A stretch of 64,000 nucleotides of DNA, taken from positions 868,001 to 932,000 of the forward strand of contig NZ_JAAZUH010000002.1 of the NCBI RefSeq assembly GCF_013185915.1, read 5' to 3'. Made by a program: the position numbers and the translations under genes. The DNA is from Stenotrophomonas bentonitica. GTDB lineage: Bacteria > Pseudomonadota > Gammaproteobacteria > Xanthomonadales > Xanthomonadaceae. The notes under the pieces are model-generated. The model did not search any database and was not told the origin of the DNA. It worked only from the letters and a program-made list of their open reading frames with translations. This document shows, one piece after another, positions 26,285 to 35,413 of this stretch (position 1 is its first letter; every line of letters starts with the position of its first letter).

Positions 26285-27661
26285 TTACATCTTGCGAACG
26301 CGGAACCGCCGGCCCTTGATCTTCCCGGCTTCCAGTCGCGCGATGGCCTTGCCCACGTGCTCGCGCGCGATCGCCACGTACGAACGCGTGGCATAGATGT
26401 CGATCTTGCCGATCACCTTGGCCGACAATCCAGCGTCGCCGGTCAGCGCGCCGAGGATGTCGCCCGGGCGCAGCTTGTCCGTTTTGCCGCCGTCGATGCG
26501 CAGAGTGGCCATGGCCGCCTGCGGCAGCACCGCCGGGCGGGCCGTGGCCAGCGGCGTCTTCTGCCAGTCCAGAGGCTTGCCCTGTGCCGCTTCCAGCGCG
26601 TCGGCGCGGTTGCGTTCGCGCCCGGTCACCAGGCTGATCGCCAGCCCGGTGGCACCGGCGCGGCCGGTGCGCCCGACGCGGTGTTCATAGGTTTCGATGT
26701 CGGTGGGCAGCTCGTAATTGATCACCGCCGCCAGGTCCTGCACGTCCAGCCCGCGTGCGGCCACGTCGCTGGCCACCAGCACGTTGCAGCTGCGGTTGGC
26801 GAAGCGCACCAGTACTTCGTCGCGGTCGCGCTGTTCCATTTCACCGTGCAGCGGCAGCGCCGAGAAACCGAACTCCTGCAGCGACACGGCCACGTCGTCC
26901 ACATCGCGGCGGGTGTTGCAGAACACCACGGTCGATTCGGGGGTGTACTTCAGCAGCAAGCCAGCCAGCGCCTTCTGCTTGCTGGCCAGGTCGACCTCGC
27001 AGAACAGGTGGCGGATCGCCGGCGCGTGGTCGGCGCCTTCCACGGTCACTTCGACCGGGTCGCGCAGCAGCACCCGCGCGATCTCGCGGATCTCGTCGGG
27101 GTAGGTCGCCGAGAACAGCAGCGTCTGCCGGTCCTTGCTGGTACGCCCGGCGATCTCGCGGATCGGCTCTTCGAAGCCCATGTCGAGCATGCGGTCGGCT
27201 TCGTCCAGCACCAGCGTGGTCACCCCGCCCAGCTTCAGGGCGCGCTTGCGGCCCAGTTCCTGGATCCGGCCCGGGGTGCCCACCACCACGTGCGGGTCAT
27301 GCGCTTCCAGCGAGGCCAACTGCGGGCCCAGCGGCATGCCGCCGGTGAGCACCACCAGCTTCAGGTTGGGGATGCCGGTGGCCAGCTTGCGGATCTGCTT
27401 GCCGACCTGGTCGGCCAGTTCGCGGGTGGGGCACAGCACCAGCGCCTGCGCGCGGATCACCGCCGGGTCCAGCGCCTGCAGCAGGCCCAGCCCGAACGCA
27501 GCGGTCTTGCCGCTGCCGGTGGGAGCCTGTGCGATCAGGTCGCGGCGCGCCAGGATCGCCGGCAGCGCCTGCGCCTGCACGGGAGTCATCTGGGTATAGC
27601 CCAGCGCGTCGATGCCCGCCGCCAGCGAGGCCGACAGGGGCAGTTCGGAGAATTCGTTCAT
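26285..27661 (-). CDS. dbpA: DEAD-box ATP-dependent RNA helicase DbpA
   Basis: This 458-residue helicase carries all DEAD-box motifs: Q motif region TQMTPVQAQALP, APTGSGKT (46-53), PTRELA, DEAD (153-156), SATYP, and VASDVAARGLD with HRVGRTGRAG in the second RecA domain. The C-terminal 75 residues (LRPGDILGALTGD... to FRVRKM) are the DbpA RNA-binding domain, which recognises hairpin 92 of 23S rRNA. DbpA thus acts in late 50S assembly. It is divergent from uup, another ribosome-linked ATPase gene, with only 66 bases between them. Confidence 0.95.
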   Translation of the reverse strand: MNEFSELPLSASLAAGIDALGYTQMTPVQAQALPAILARRDLIAQAPTGSGKTAAFGLGLLQALDPAVIRAQALVLCPTRELADQVGKQIRKLATGIPNLKLVVLTGGMPLGPQLASLEAHDPHVVVGTPGRIQELGRKRALKLGGVTTLVLDEADRMLDMGFEEPIREIAGRTSKDRQTLLFSATYPDEIREIARVLLRDPVEVTVEGADHAPAIRHLFCEVDLASKQKALAGLLLKYTPESTVVFCNTRRDVDDVAVSLQEFGFSALPLHGEMEQRDRDEVLVRFANRSCNVLVASDVAARGLDVQDLAAVINYELPTDIETYEHRVGRTGRAGATGLAISLVTGRERNRADALEAAQGKPLDWQKTPLATARPAVLPQAAMATLRIDGGKTDKLRPGDILGALTGDAGLSAKVIGKIDIYATRSYVAIAREHVGKAIARLEAGKIKGRRFRVRKM

Positions 27662-27727
27662 GCCACATTCTACCCGTTCGGGCTGCCGCGAGCGACGCCG
27701 CGCCCCGCCAGCCCGTACAATGGCGGG

Positions 27728-29611
27728 ATGCCTCTGATTACTCTGCAAAACGTCGACTTCAGCGTCGGCGGCCCGCTGCTGCTGGAAAAAGCCGAACTGT
27801 CGATCGAACCGGGCGAACGCATCGCCCTGATCGGCCGCAACGGCGCCGGCAAGTCCACCCTGCTCAAGCTGCTGTCCGGCGACCACAAGCCCGACGACGG
27901 AGAAGTGCGCGTGCAGCAGGGGGTTCGCATCACCCGGCTGGAGCAGGAAGTGCCGCATGGCGCCGCCGGTAGCGTGTTCGACGTGGTCGCCGACGGCCTC
28001 GGCGAGCTGGGCCAGTGGCTGGCCGAATTCCACCACCTGAGCGTGGCCGAGGAGTTTGACGGTGACGCCCTGGCGGCCGTGCAGGCCAAGATCGACGCCG
28101 CCAACGGCTGGGGCCTGGACCAGCGGGTCAGCGAGACCCTGACCAAGCTCGACCTCAACGGCGATGCCGAGTTCGCGCGCCTGTCCGGCGGCATGAAGCG
28201 CCGCGTGCTGCTCGGCCGCGCGCTGGTCTCGGCACCGGACCTGCTGTTGCTGGACGAACCGACCAACCACCTGGACATCGAAGCCATCGACTGGCTGGAA
28301 ATGTTCCTGAAGAACTGGAACGGCAGCGTGGTGTTCGTCACCCATGACCGCCGCTTCCTGCGCGCGCTGGCCACCCGCATCGTCGAGATCGACCGCGGCC
28401 AGGTCACCAGCTGGCCGGGCGACTGGGCGAACTACGAGCGTCGCCGCGAAGAGCGGCTGAACGCACAGGCGCAGGAAAACGCGCGCTTCGACAAACTGCT
28501 GGCCCAGGAAGAAGTCTGGATCCGCCAGGGCATCAAGGCCCGCCGCACCCGTGACGAAGGTCGCGTGCGCCGCCTCAAGGCGATGCGCACCGAACGTTCG
28601 CAGCGTCGCGAGCTCGGCGGCAACGTGCGCATGGAGGCCTCCCAGGCGGAGAACTCCGGCAAGAAGGTGATCGACGTCAAGGACATCTCGTTCGCGTTCG
28701 GCGACCGGGTGATGGTCAAGGACTTCAGCACCACCATCCTGCGCGGTGACCGGATCGGCCTGATCGGCCCCAACGGCAGCGGCAAGACCACGCTGCTCAA
28801 GCTGCTGCTGGGCGACCTCGCGCCGGACAGCGGCGAAGTGCGCGCCGGCACCAACCTGCAGATCGCCTATTTCGACCAGTACCGTTCGGTGCTGCGCGAA
28901 GACTGGACCGCGATCGAGAACGTGGCCGAAGGCCGTGATTTCCTCGAGGTCAACGGCAAGCGCAAGCACGTGCATGCCTACCTGCAGGACTTCCTGTTCA
29001 CCCCCGAACGCGCGCGCGCGCCGATCACCCGTCTGTCCGGTGGCGAGCGCAACCGCCTGCTGCTGGCCAAGCTGTTCGCGCAGCCGTCCAACCTGCTGGT
29101 GATGGACGAACCGACCAACGACCTCGACGTGGAGACGCTGGAACTGCTCGAAGAGCTGCTCGGCGATTACACCGGCACGCTGCTGCTGGTCAGCCACGAC
29201 CGTGACTTCCTGGACAACGTGGTGACCTCCACCATGGTGATGGAAGGCAACGGCGTGGTAGGCGAGTACGTCGGCGGCTACAGCGACTGGCAGCGCCACG
29301 CGGCGCGCGTGGAAGCGGCGGCCGCGCCGGTTGCAGTGGCGAAACCCGCTACGGCCCCGGTCGCGGCGGCTGCCGCGCCGGCGCCGACGGCGAAGCGCAA
29401 GCTCAGCTTCAAGGACCAGCGCGAACTGGAGCAGCTGCCACAGAAGATCGAAACCCTGGAGAAGGACGTCGAAGGCCTGACCGCCGCGATGAACGATCCG
29501 GCCTTCTACCAGCGCAGCGCGCCGGACATGGCTGCGCATACCCAGCAGCTGGGCAAGGTGCAGGCGGAGCTGGACGCCGCCTACAAGCGTTGGGAAGAGC
29601 TCGACAATTGA
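27728..29611 (+). CDS. uup: ABC-F ATPase, Uup type
   Basis: The 627-residue protein has two ABC ATPase domains and no membrane span. Walker A motifs are GRNGAGKST (36-44) and GPNGSGKTT (about 347-355), signatures LSGGMKRR and LSGGERNR, and Walker B followed by DEPTNHLD and DEPTNDLD. The linker (about 245-310) is rich in Arg and Lys. The C-terminal 80 residues form an Ala/Pro linker plus a coiled coil, characteristic of Uup rather than EttA. Uup-type proteins act on ribosomes and are linked to transposon excision and DNA-branch processing in E. coli. Confidence 0.93.
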   Translation: MPLITLQNVDFSVGGPLLLEKAELSIEPGERIALIGRNGAGKSTLLKLLSGDHKPDDGEVRVQQGVRITRLEQEVPHGAAGSVFDVVADGLGELGQWLAEFHHLSVAEEFDGDALAAVQAKIDAANGWGLDQRVSETLTKLDLNGDAEFARLSGGMKRRVLLGRALVSAPDLLLLDEPTNHLDIEAIDWLEMFLKNWNGSVVFVTHDRRFLRALATRIVEIDRGQVTSWPGDWANYERRREERLNAQAQENARFDKLLAQEEVWIRQGIKARRTRDEGRVRRLKAMRTERSQRRELGGNVRMEASQAENSGKKVIDVKDISFAFGDRVMVKDFSTTILRGDRIGLIGPNGSGKTTLLKLLLGDLAPDSGEVRAGTNLQIAYFDQYRSVLREDWTAIENVAEGRDFLEVNGKRKHVHAYLQDFLFTPERARAPITRLSGGERNRLLLAKLFAQPSNLLVMDEPTNDLDVETLELLEELLGDYTGTLLLVSHDRDFLDNVVTSTMVMEGNGVVGEYVGGYSDWQRHAARVEAAAAPVAVAKPATAPVAAAAAPAPTAKRKLSFKDQRELEQLPQKIETLEKDVEGLTAAMNDPAFYQRSAPDMAAHTQQLGKVQAELDAAYKRWEELDN

Positions 29612-29616
29612 GGAAC

Positions 29617-29665
29617 AGCCGGGCAGAGCCCGGCTCTACGCCGTAGTGCCGGGCTCTGCCCGGCA
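29617..29665. repeat. Facing pair of GTAG-headed REP palindromes
   Basis: Two 23-base palindromes (29617-29639 and 29643-29665) are mirror images with GTAG heads 3 bases apart. Together they form a long inverted repeat between the convergent uup and cytochrome c genes and may act as a two-way transcription barrier. Confidence 0.8.
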
Positions 29666-29698
29666 GCGATGCGTGCAATCACGCATCGCCCGCACGGG

Positions 29699-30160
29699 TC
29701 ACTTCAACCCGTGCAGATCCCGCAACTGACTCGGACGGCTACCAAAATACGCAGCCAGGTCGGCAATATCCTGATCGCTCAGGTCCGTCGCCTGCGGCGT
29801 CATCAACGCATGCTGGCGGTCGCCGGCACGGTAGGCCTGCAATGCATGCGCCAGGTAATCGCCGTATTGTCCGCCCAGCTTCGGGTAGGTCGGGTCGATC
29901 GGATGGTTGCCGTCGGCGCCGTGGCAGTCGATGCAGCTCTGGTTCGTTGCCTTGCCCTTGACCTGGGCCCGGGCTTCACCGGCGGCGATGCGTCCGGCCG
30001 GCAGGCCGGCAGAGGAGCCTGACCCGTGCTCACCACTGGCGTGGCCCGGGTCGGCGGCGGAATCTGCGCTGTTTTCCACCTGCGACTGCGAACAGGCAGC
30101 CAGCAGCAGGGTAACGGACAGGGCGATGGCGTAACGCTTGAATCGCGTGGCTTTCGTCAT
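29699..30160 (-). CDS. Cytochrome c lipoprotein
   Basis: The 153-residue protein begins with a lipoprotein signal (LLLAAC, cysteine 23) and a Ser/Gly-rich linker. It then carries a class I cytochrome c domain with heme site CIDCH (76-80) and the likely methionine ligand at 120 (ALMTP). It would be anchored in an envelope membrane and carry electrons in the periplasm, as small c4/c5-like cytochromes do. It follows a second cytochrome c gene after an 8-base gap. The start at MTKATRF gives a proper signal peptide. Confidence 0.88.
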   Translation of the reverse strand: MTKATRFKRYAIALSVTLLLAACSQSQVENSADSAADPGHASGEHGSGSSAGLPAGRIAAGEARAQVKGKATNQSCIDCHGADGNHPIDPTYPKLGGQYGDYLAHALQAYRAGDRQHALMTPQATDLSDQDIADLAAYFGSRPSQLRDLHGLK

Positions 30161-30168
30161 GAGCGCGC

Positions 30169-30570
30169 TTATTTGACGGTGGACAGGTAAACAGCGAGAT
30201 CGGCGATCTCCTGTTCGCTGAAACTCATGGACTGCGCCTGCATCGTCGGATGCCGGCGCTTGCCCGTGCGGTACTCGCTCAGCGCCTGGCTGAGGTACTG
30301 CTGGGTCTGCCCACCGATCTTGGGCACCCGGTAACTGGGGTAGGCGTTCTTGTACCCGGTGATGCCATGGCACCCCTGGCAGGTGTAGGCGAGCACCCGG
30401 CCGTTGTCGAACTGCCCGGTCAGGGCGGCCGGGGCGGCGGGCGCGGCTGCCGGGGCAGCGGCGGGTACTGCGGGTACGGCTGGAGCTGGAGCAGGTGCGG
30501 CCTGGACGGCAACCCCGAAGGGCAGGAGGACGGCCAGAGCAAGACAAGCGGCGAGCGGCTGCGGGCGCAT
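30169..30570 (-). CDS. Periplasmic cytochrome c
   Basis: The 133-residue product has a signal peptide (cut likely after VQA, near residue 24), an Ala/Pro-rich linker and a cytochrome c domain with CQGCH (64-68) and a likely methionine ligand at 110 (PTMQAQ). Its C-terminal half resembles that of the next cytochrome (QQYLSQALSEYRTGKR against DYLAHALQAYRAGDR), so the pair probably arose by duplication. It is the first gene of the two-gene unit and is divergent from the RND operon across 206 bases. Confidence 0.88.
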   Translation of the reverse strand: MRPQPLAACLALAVLLPFGVAVQAAPAPAPAVPAVPAAAPAAAPAAPAALTGQFDNGRVLAYTCQGCHGITGYKNAYPSYRVPKIGGQTQQYLSQALSEYRTGKRRHPTMQAQSMSFSEQEIADLAVYLSTVK

Positions 30571-30776
30571 GATGTCGTTTCCGATATACGGGTTCTGGTC
30601 GTTCCGGCGTGGGGTACGGAACTGACCCGAGTATAGCCTGCGTTTTCATCTTGCTGAAACCGGGCATTGCCGACAGGCGGCCGCAGGTCACCATGACCTT
30701 TGGGATATGGTGTAGTCGTGACGTGGTGCATTACTTTGCTACCACACCTGCCCACGCATCCTTCAGGGACACGACG

Positions 30777-31925
30777 ATGTTGCGAATCTCTCTTCTGCCC
30801 GGCCGCACCGGAACCTGCGCCGCGGCGCTGATCATCTCCACCTCGCTGCTGCTCGGCGGCTGCGGCGCCGGTGGCCCGGCCGGCGAAGCGGCGGCCGCCG
30901 AAAAGGACCCCAAGGCCGAGAAGGCCGCTGAAGCGGTGCCGGTCGAAGCCGCCGCGGCCACCCGTCGCGCGGTTGCCGCCAGCTACACCGGTACTGCGGC
31001 GCTGGAAGCCCGCGCCGAATCGCAGGTGGTGGCCAAGACCTCGGGCGTGGCCCTGGCCGTGCTGGTCGAGGAAGGCCAGCAGGTGCGTGCCGGCCAGCCG
31101 CTGGTGCGGCTGGACCCGGACCGTGCGCGCCTGGCCGTTGCCCAGAGCGAGGCACAGATGCGCAAGCTGGAGAACAGCTACCAGCGTGCGCAGAAGCTGG
31201 TCGGCCAGCAGATGGTCAGTGCCGCCGACGTGGACCAGCTGCGTTACGACCTGGAAAACGTGCGCGCGCAGTACCGCCTGGCCACGCTGGAGCTGTCCTA
31301 CACCACGGTGGTGGCGCCGATCTCCGGCGTGATCGCCTCGCGGTCGATCAAGACCGGCAACTTCGTGCAGATCAACACGCCGATCTTCCGCATCGTCGAC
31401 AACTCGCGGCTGGAGGCCACCCTCAACGTGCCCGAGCGCGAACTGGCCACGCTGCGTCCGGGCCAGCCGGTGACCCTGGTGGCCGACGCGCTGCCGGGCA
31501 AGTCCTTCCCCGGCAAGGTCGACCGCATTTCGCCGGTAGTCGATGCCGGCAGCGGCACCTTCCGTGTCGTGAGCGGCTTCGGCGAAGGTGCCGAAGGCCT
31601 GCAGCCGGGCATGTTCGGCCGCATCCGGATCGACTACGACCAGCGCGCCGACGCACTGGTGGTGCCGCGCCTGGCCCTGCTCGACGATGGCGACCCGGCG
31701 GTGTTCCGCGTGCGTGACGGCAAGGTCGCGCGCGTCCCGGTCAAGCTGGGCTACGCCGAAGGCCCGTGGGTGGAGATCCGCGACGGCCTGGTCGCCGGCG
31801 ACAAGGTCGTGACGGCCGGCAAGGTCGCGCTGCGCGACGGTACCGCGGTCCAGGTGATCGGCGACAAGCCGGCGGCCACCGTGGCCAGCAAGGCCGCCCC
31901 GGCCAAGGCGGAGACCCGCCAATGA
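30777..31925 (+). CDS. RND efflux periplasmic adaptor (membrane fusion protein)
   Basis: This 382-residue lipoprotein (lipobox LLLGGC, cysteine 29) has the usual adaptor layout: lipoyl/barrel-sandwich halves (SGVALAVLVEEGQQVRAGQPLVRLD and YTTVVAPISGVIASRSIKTGNFV) around a hairpin of coiled coils, then beta-barrel and membrane-proximal domains. It links the inner-membrane pumps to an outer-membrane channel. The gene overlaps the first pump gene by 4 bases (ATGA), so the three genes form one operon. No TolC-like gene is present here. Confidence 0.93.
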   Translation: MLRISLLPGRTGTCAAALIISTSLLLGGCGAGGPAGEAAAAEKDPKAEKAAEAVPVEAAAATRRAVAASYTGTAALEARAESQVVAKTSGVALAVLVEEGQQVRAGQPLVRLDPDRARLAVAQSEAQMRKLENSYQRAQKLVGQQMVSAADVDQLRYDLENVRAQYRLATLELSYTTVVAPISGVIASRSIKTGNFVQINTPIFRIVDNSRLEATLNVPERELATLRPGQPVTLVADALPGKSFPGKVDRISPVVDAGSGTFRVVSGFGEGAEGLQPGMFGRIRIDYDQRADALVVPRLALLDDGDPAVFRVRDGKVARVPVKLGYAEGPWVEIRDGLVAGDKVVTAGKVALRDGTAVQVIGDKPAATVASKAAPAKAETRQ

Positions 31926-34900
31926 GTCCGGCCGGCCACGACCACCCGGACGCCCCCGGCGGCGGCTTGGTGGAGTTCGCCACCCGCCGCCGCGTCACCA
32001 TCTTCATGTTCATGATCACCCTGGTGCTGTTCGGGTTGATCGCACTGGGCAACCTCAAGGTCAACCTGCTGCCCGACCTGAGCTATCCCACGCTGACCGT
32101 GCGCACCGAGTACACCGGTGCAGCCCCGACCGAGATCGAAACGCTGATCACCGAACCGGTCGAAGAGGCCGTGGGCGTGGTCAAGAACCTGCGCAAGCTC
32201 AAGTCGATCTCGCGCACCGGGCAGAGCGATGTGGTGCTCGAATTCGCCTGGGGCACCAACATGGACCAGGCCAGCCTGGAGGTGCGCGACAAGATGGAAG
32301 CGCTGAACCTGCCACTGGAGGCCAAGGCCCCGGTGCTGCTGCGCTTCAACCCGTCCACCGCGCCGATCATGCGCCTGGTGATCGCGTCCAAGGCCGACCC
32401 GGCCAGCGACGCCGACGCCGTGCGCCAGCTCACCGCGTTGCGCCGCTATGCCGACGAAGACCTGAAGAAGAAACTGGAACCGGTGGCCGGCGTGGCGGCG
32501 GTGAAGGTCGGCGGTGGCCTCGAGGACGAGATCCAGGTCGACATCGACCAGCAGAAGCTGGCCCAGCTCAACCTGCCGATCGACAACGTCATCAAGCGCC
32601 TCAAGGAAGAGAACATCAACATTTCCGGCGGCCGCCTGGAGGAGGGCTCGCAGCGCTTCCTGGTGCGCACCGTCAACCAGTTCGCCGACCTGGAGGACAT
32701 CCGCAACCTGCTGGTGACCACCCAGAGCAGCACCGGCAGTGCGGCCGATTCGGCCATGCAGCAGATGTTCGCGATTGCCGCCTCCAGCGGTTCGGACGCG
32801 GCCATCGCCGCCGCCTCCGCCGCGCAGAGCGCCTCCAGCAGCAGCTCCACCACCATCGCCAACGGCGTGCCGGTGCGCCTGAAGGATGTCGCCACCGTGC
32901 GCCAGGGCTTCAAGGAACGCGAGGCGATCATCCGCCTGGGCGGTCGCGAAGCGGTGGAACTGGCGATCTACAAGGAAGGCGACGCCAATACCGTGGCCAC
33001 CGCCGAAGCACTGCGTGCCAAGCTCGAACAGATCAAGGCGCAGATCCCCGGCGATGCCGAACTGACCACGATTGAAGACCAGTCGCGCTTCATCGAACAC
33101 GCGATCAGCGACGTCAAGAAGGACGCGGTGATCGGTGGCCTGCTGGCGATCCTGATCATCTTCCTGTTCCTGCGCGATGGCTGGAGCACCTTCGTGATCA
33201 GCCTGTCGCTGCCGGTCTCGATCATCACCACGTTCTTCTTCATGGGCCAGCTCGGTCTGAGCTTGAACGTGATGTCGCTGGGCGGCCTGGCGCTGGCCAC
33301 CGGCCTGGTGGTGGACGACTCGATCGTGGTGCTGGAGAGCATCGCCAAGGCGCGCGAACGTGGCCTGGGCATCCTGCAGGCCGCCATTGCCGGTACCCGC
33401 GAAGTGAGCATGGCGGTGGTCGCCTCGACCCTGACCACCATCGCGGTGTTCCTGCCGCTGGTGTTCGTCGACGGCATCGCCGGCCAGCTGTTCCGCGACC
33501 AGGCGCTGACCGTGGCAATCGCGATTGCGATCTCGCTGCTGGTGGCGATGACCCTGATTCCGATGCTGAGCTCGCTCAAGGGCCGCCCGCCGCTGGCGTT
33601 CCCGGAAGAACCGGCGCACGCCACCTGGCAGCCGCAGAACCGCTGGCTCAAGCCGGTGGCCGGCGGTCGTCGCGGGCTGGGTGCACTGGTGCGCTGGACC
33701 GTGTTCGGGATCGCCTGGGCAATCGTCAAAGTGTGGCGTGGCCTCACCGCCGTCATTGGTCCGGTGATGCGCAAGGCCAGCGACCTGGCGATGAAGCCGT
33801 ATGCCGGTGCCGAGCGCGGCTACCTGAAGCTGCTGCCCAGCGCGCTGGCCCATCCGGGCAAGGTGCTGGGGCTGGCCGCGCTGGCGTTCGTCGCCACGAT
33901 GGCGCTGGTGCCGATGCTGGGCGCGGACCTGATTCCGCAGCTGGCCCAGGACCGGTTCGAAATGACCGCCAAACTGCCCGCTGGCACGCCGCTGAAGCAG
34001 ACCGATGCGCTGGTGCGCGAGCTGCAGCTGGCCCATGCCAAGGACGACAGCATCACCTCGCTGTATGGCGTGAGTGGCAGCGGCACGCGGCTGGACGCCA
34101 GCCCGACCGAGAGTGGCGAGAACATCGGCAAGCTCACCGTGGTCATGGCCGACGGCGGCAGTGCGCGCACCGAAGCGGCGATCACCGAACGCCTGCGTGC
34201 GTCGATGAAGGGCCATCCGGGCGTGCAGGTCGACTTCGCACGGCCTGCACTGTTCAGCTTCTCCACGCCGCTGGAAGTGGAACTGCGCGGTCAGGACATG
34301 GCGACGCTGGAACATGCCGGCCAGGCGCTGGCCGCACGGCTGCGTGCCAACCCGCACTACGCCGACGTCAAGTCGACGGTGGAAGAGGGCTTCCCGGAAA
34401 TCCAGATCCGCTTCGACCAGGAACGCGCCGGTGCGCTGGGCCTGACCACGCGCCAGATCGCCGACGTGGTGGTCAAGAAGGTGCGCGGCGACGTGGCAAC
34501 GCGTTACAGCTTCCGTGACCGCAAGATCGACGTGCTGGTGCGTGCCCAGGAAGGCGACCGCGCCAGCGTGGAGAGCATCCGCCGGCTGATCGTCAATCCG
34601 GGCAGCTCGCGGCCGGTCACCTTGGATGCGGTGGCGGAAGTGGTCGCCACCAATGGCCCGAGCGAGATCCATCGCGCCGACCAGACCCGCGTGGCGGTGG
34701 TCTCGGCCAACCTGCGTGACATCGACCTCGGCGGCGCCGTGCGCGAAGTGCAGGACATGGTCGCCAAGGAGCCGCTGGGTGCGGGCGTGGGCATGCATAT
34801 CGGCGGGCAGGGCGAGGAGCTGGCCGAGTCGGCGCGTTCGCTGATCTTCGCCTTCGGCCTGGCGATCTTCCTGGTCTACCTGGTGATGGCCTCGCAGTTC

Positions 34901-35413
34901 GAATCGCTGCTGCATCCGTTCGTGATCCTGTTCACCATCCCGCTGGCCCTGGTCGGCGCGATCCTCGCGCTGATGCTGACCGGCAAGCCGATCTCGGTGG
35001 TGGTGTTCATCGGCCTGATCCTGCTGGTCGGGCTGGTCACCAAGAACGCGATCATCCTGATCGACAAGGTCAACCAGCTGCGCGAGGCCGGCGTGGCCAA
35101 GCACCAGGCGCTGGTGGAAGGTGCACGTTCGCGCCTGCGCCCGATCATCATGACCACCCTGTGCACGCTGTTCGGCTTCCTGCCGCTGGCGGTGGCGATG
35201 GGCGAGGGTGCCGAAGTGCGCGCACCGATGGCGATCACCGTCATCGGCGGCCTGCTGGTTTCCACCCTGCTGACCCTGCTGGTGATCCCGGTGGTGTACG
35301 ACCTGCTCGACCGTCGTGGCGATGCCTACTACCGCGAGCGCGGCCGCAAGCACCACATGGATGTCGCGGCCACTCCCGGTACGGCCGGCGACGCGGCACA
35401 GGAGCCGGCATGA
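31922..35413 (+). CDS. RND efflux pump permease, first subunit
   Basis: The 1163-residue permease has twelve membrane helices and two large periplasmic loops. The proton-relay residues of AcrB-type pumps are present: Asp465-Asp466 (GLVVDDSIVV) and Lys1041 (LVTKNAIILID). It is about 110 residues longer than AcrB; the extra length includes a Ser/Ala-rich stretch near 280-310 and an insertion after the sixth helix, at about 550-650. The substrate is unknown. It is translationally coupled to the adaptor upstream and to a second pump gene downstream. Confidence 0.93.
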   Translation: MSPAGHDHPDAPGGGLVEFATRRRVTIFMFMITLVLFGLIALGNLKVNLLPDLSYPTLTVRTEYTGAAPTEIETLITEPVEEAVGVVKNLRKLKSISRTGQSDVVLEFAWGTNMDQASLEVRDKMEALNLPLEAKAPVLLRFNPSTAPIMRLVIASKADPASDADAVRQLTALRRYADEDLKKKLEPVAGVAAVKVGGGLEDEIQVDIDQQKLAQLNLPIDNVIKRLKEENINISGGRLEEGSQRFLVRTVNQFADLEDIRNLLVTTQSSTGSAADSAMQQMFAIAASSGSDAAIAAASAAQSASSSSSTTIANGVPVRLKDVATVRQGFKEREAIIRLGGREAVELAIYKEGDANTVATAEALRAKLEQIKAQIPGDAELTTIEDQSRFIEHAISDVKKDAVIGGLLAILIIFLFLRDGWSTFVISLSLPVSIITTFFFMGQLGLSLNVMSLGGLALATGLVVDDSIVVLESIAKARERGLGILQAAIAGTREVSMAVVASTLTTIAVFLPLVFVDGIAGQLFRDQALTVAIAIAISLLVAMTLIPMLSSLKGRPPLAFPEEPAHATWQPQNRWLKPVAGGRRGLGALVRWTVFGIAWAIVKVWRGLTAVIGPVMRKASDLAMKPYAGAERGYLKLLPSALAHPGKVLGLAALAFVATMALVPMLGADLIPQLAQDRFEMTAKLPAGTPLKQTDALVRELQLAHAKDDSITSLYGVSGSGTRLDASPTESGENIGKLTVVMADGGSARTEAAITERLRASMKGHPGVQVDFARPALFSFSTPLEVELRGQDMATLEHAGQALAARLRANPHYADVKSTVEEGFPEIQIRFDQERAGALGLTTRQIADVVVKKVRGDVATRYSFRDRKIDVLVRAQEGDRASVESIRRLIVNPGSSRPVTLDAVAEVVATNGPSEIHRADQTRVAVVSANLRDIDLGGAVREVQDMVAKEPLGAGVGMHIGGQGEELAESARSLIFAFGLAIFLVYLVMASQFESLLHPFVILFTIPLALVGAILALMLTGKPISVVVFIGLILLVGLVTKNAIILIDKVNQLREAGVAKHQALVEGARSRLRPIIMTTLCTLFGFLPLAVAMGEGAEVRAPMAITVIGGLLVSTLLTLLVIPVVYDLLDRRGDAYYRERGRKHHMDVAATPGTAGDAAQEPA

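Noticed and set aside
31751..35356. A 1201-codon open frame on the minus strand opposite the first RND pump
   Set aside because: It is His/Gln/Asp-rich, lacks any domain and lies wholly antisense to a pump gene with intact motifs; high GC keeps such frames open.
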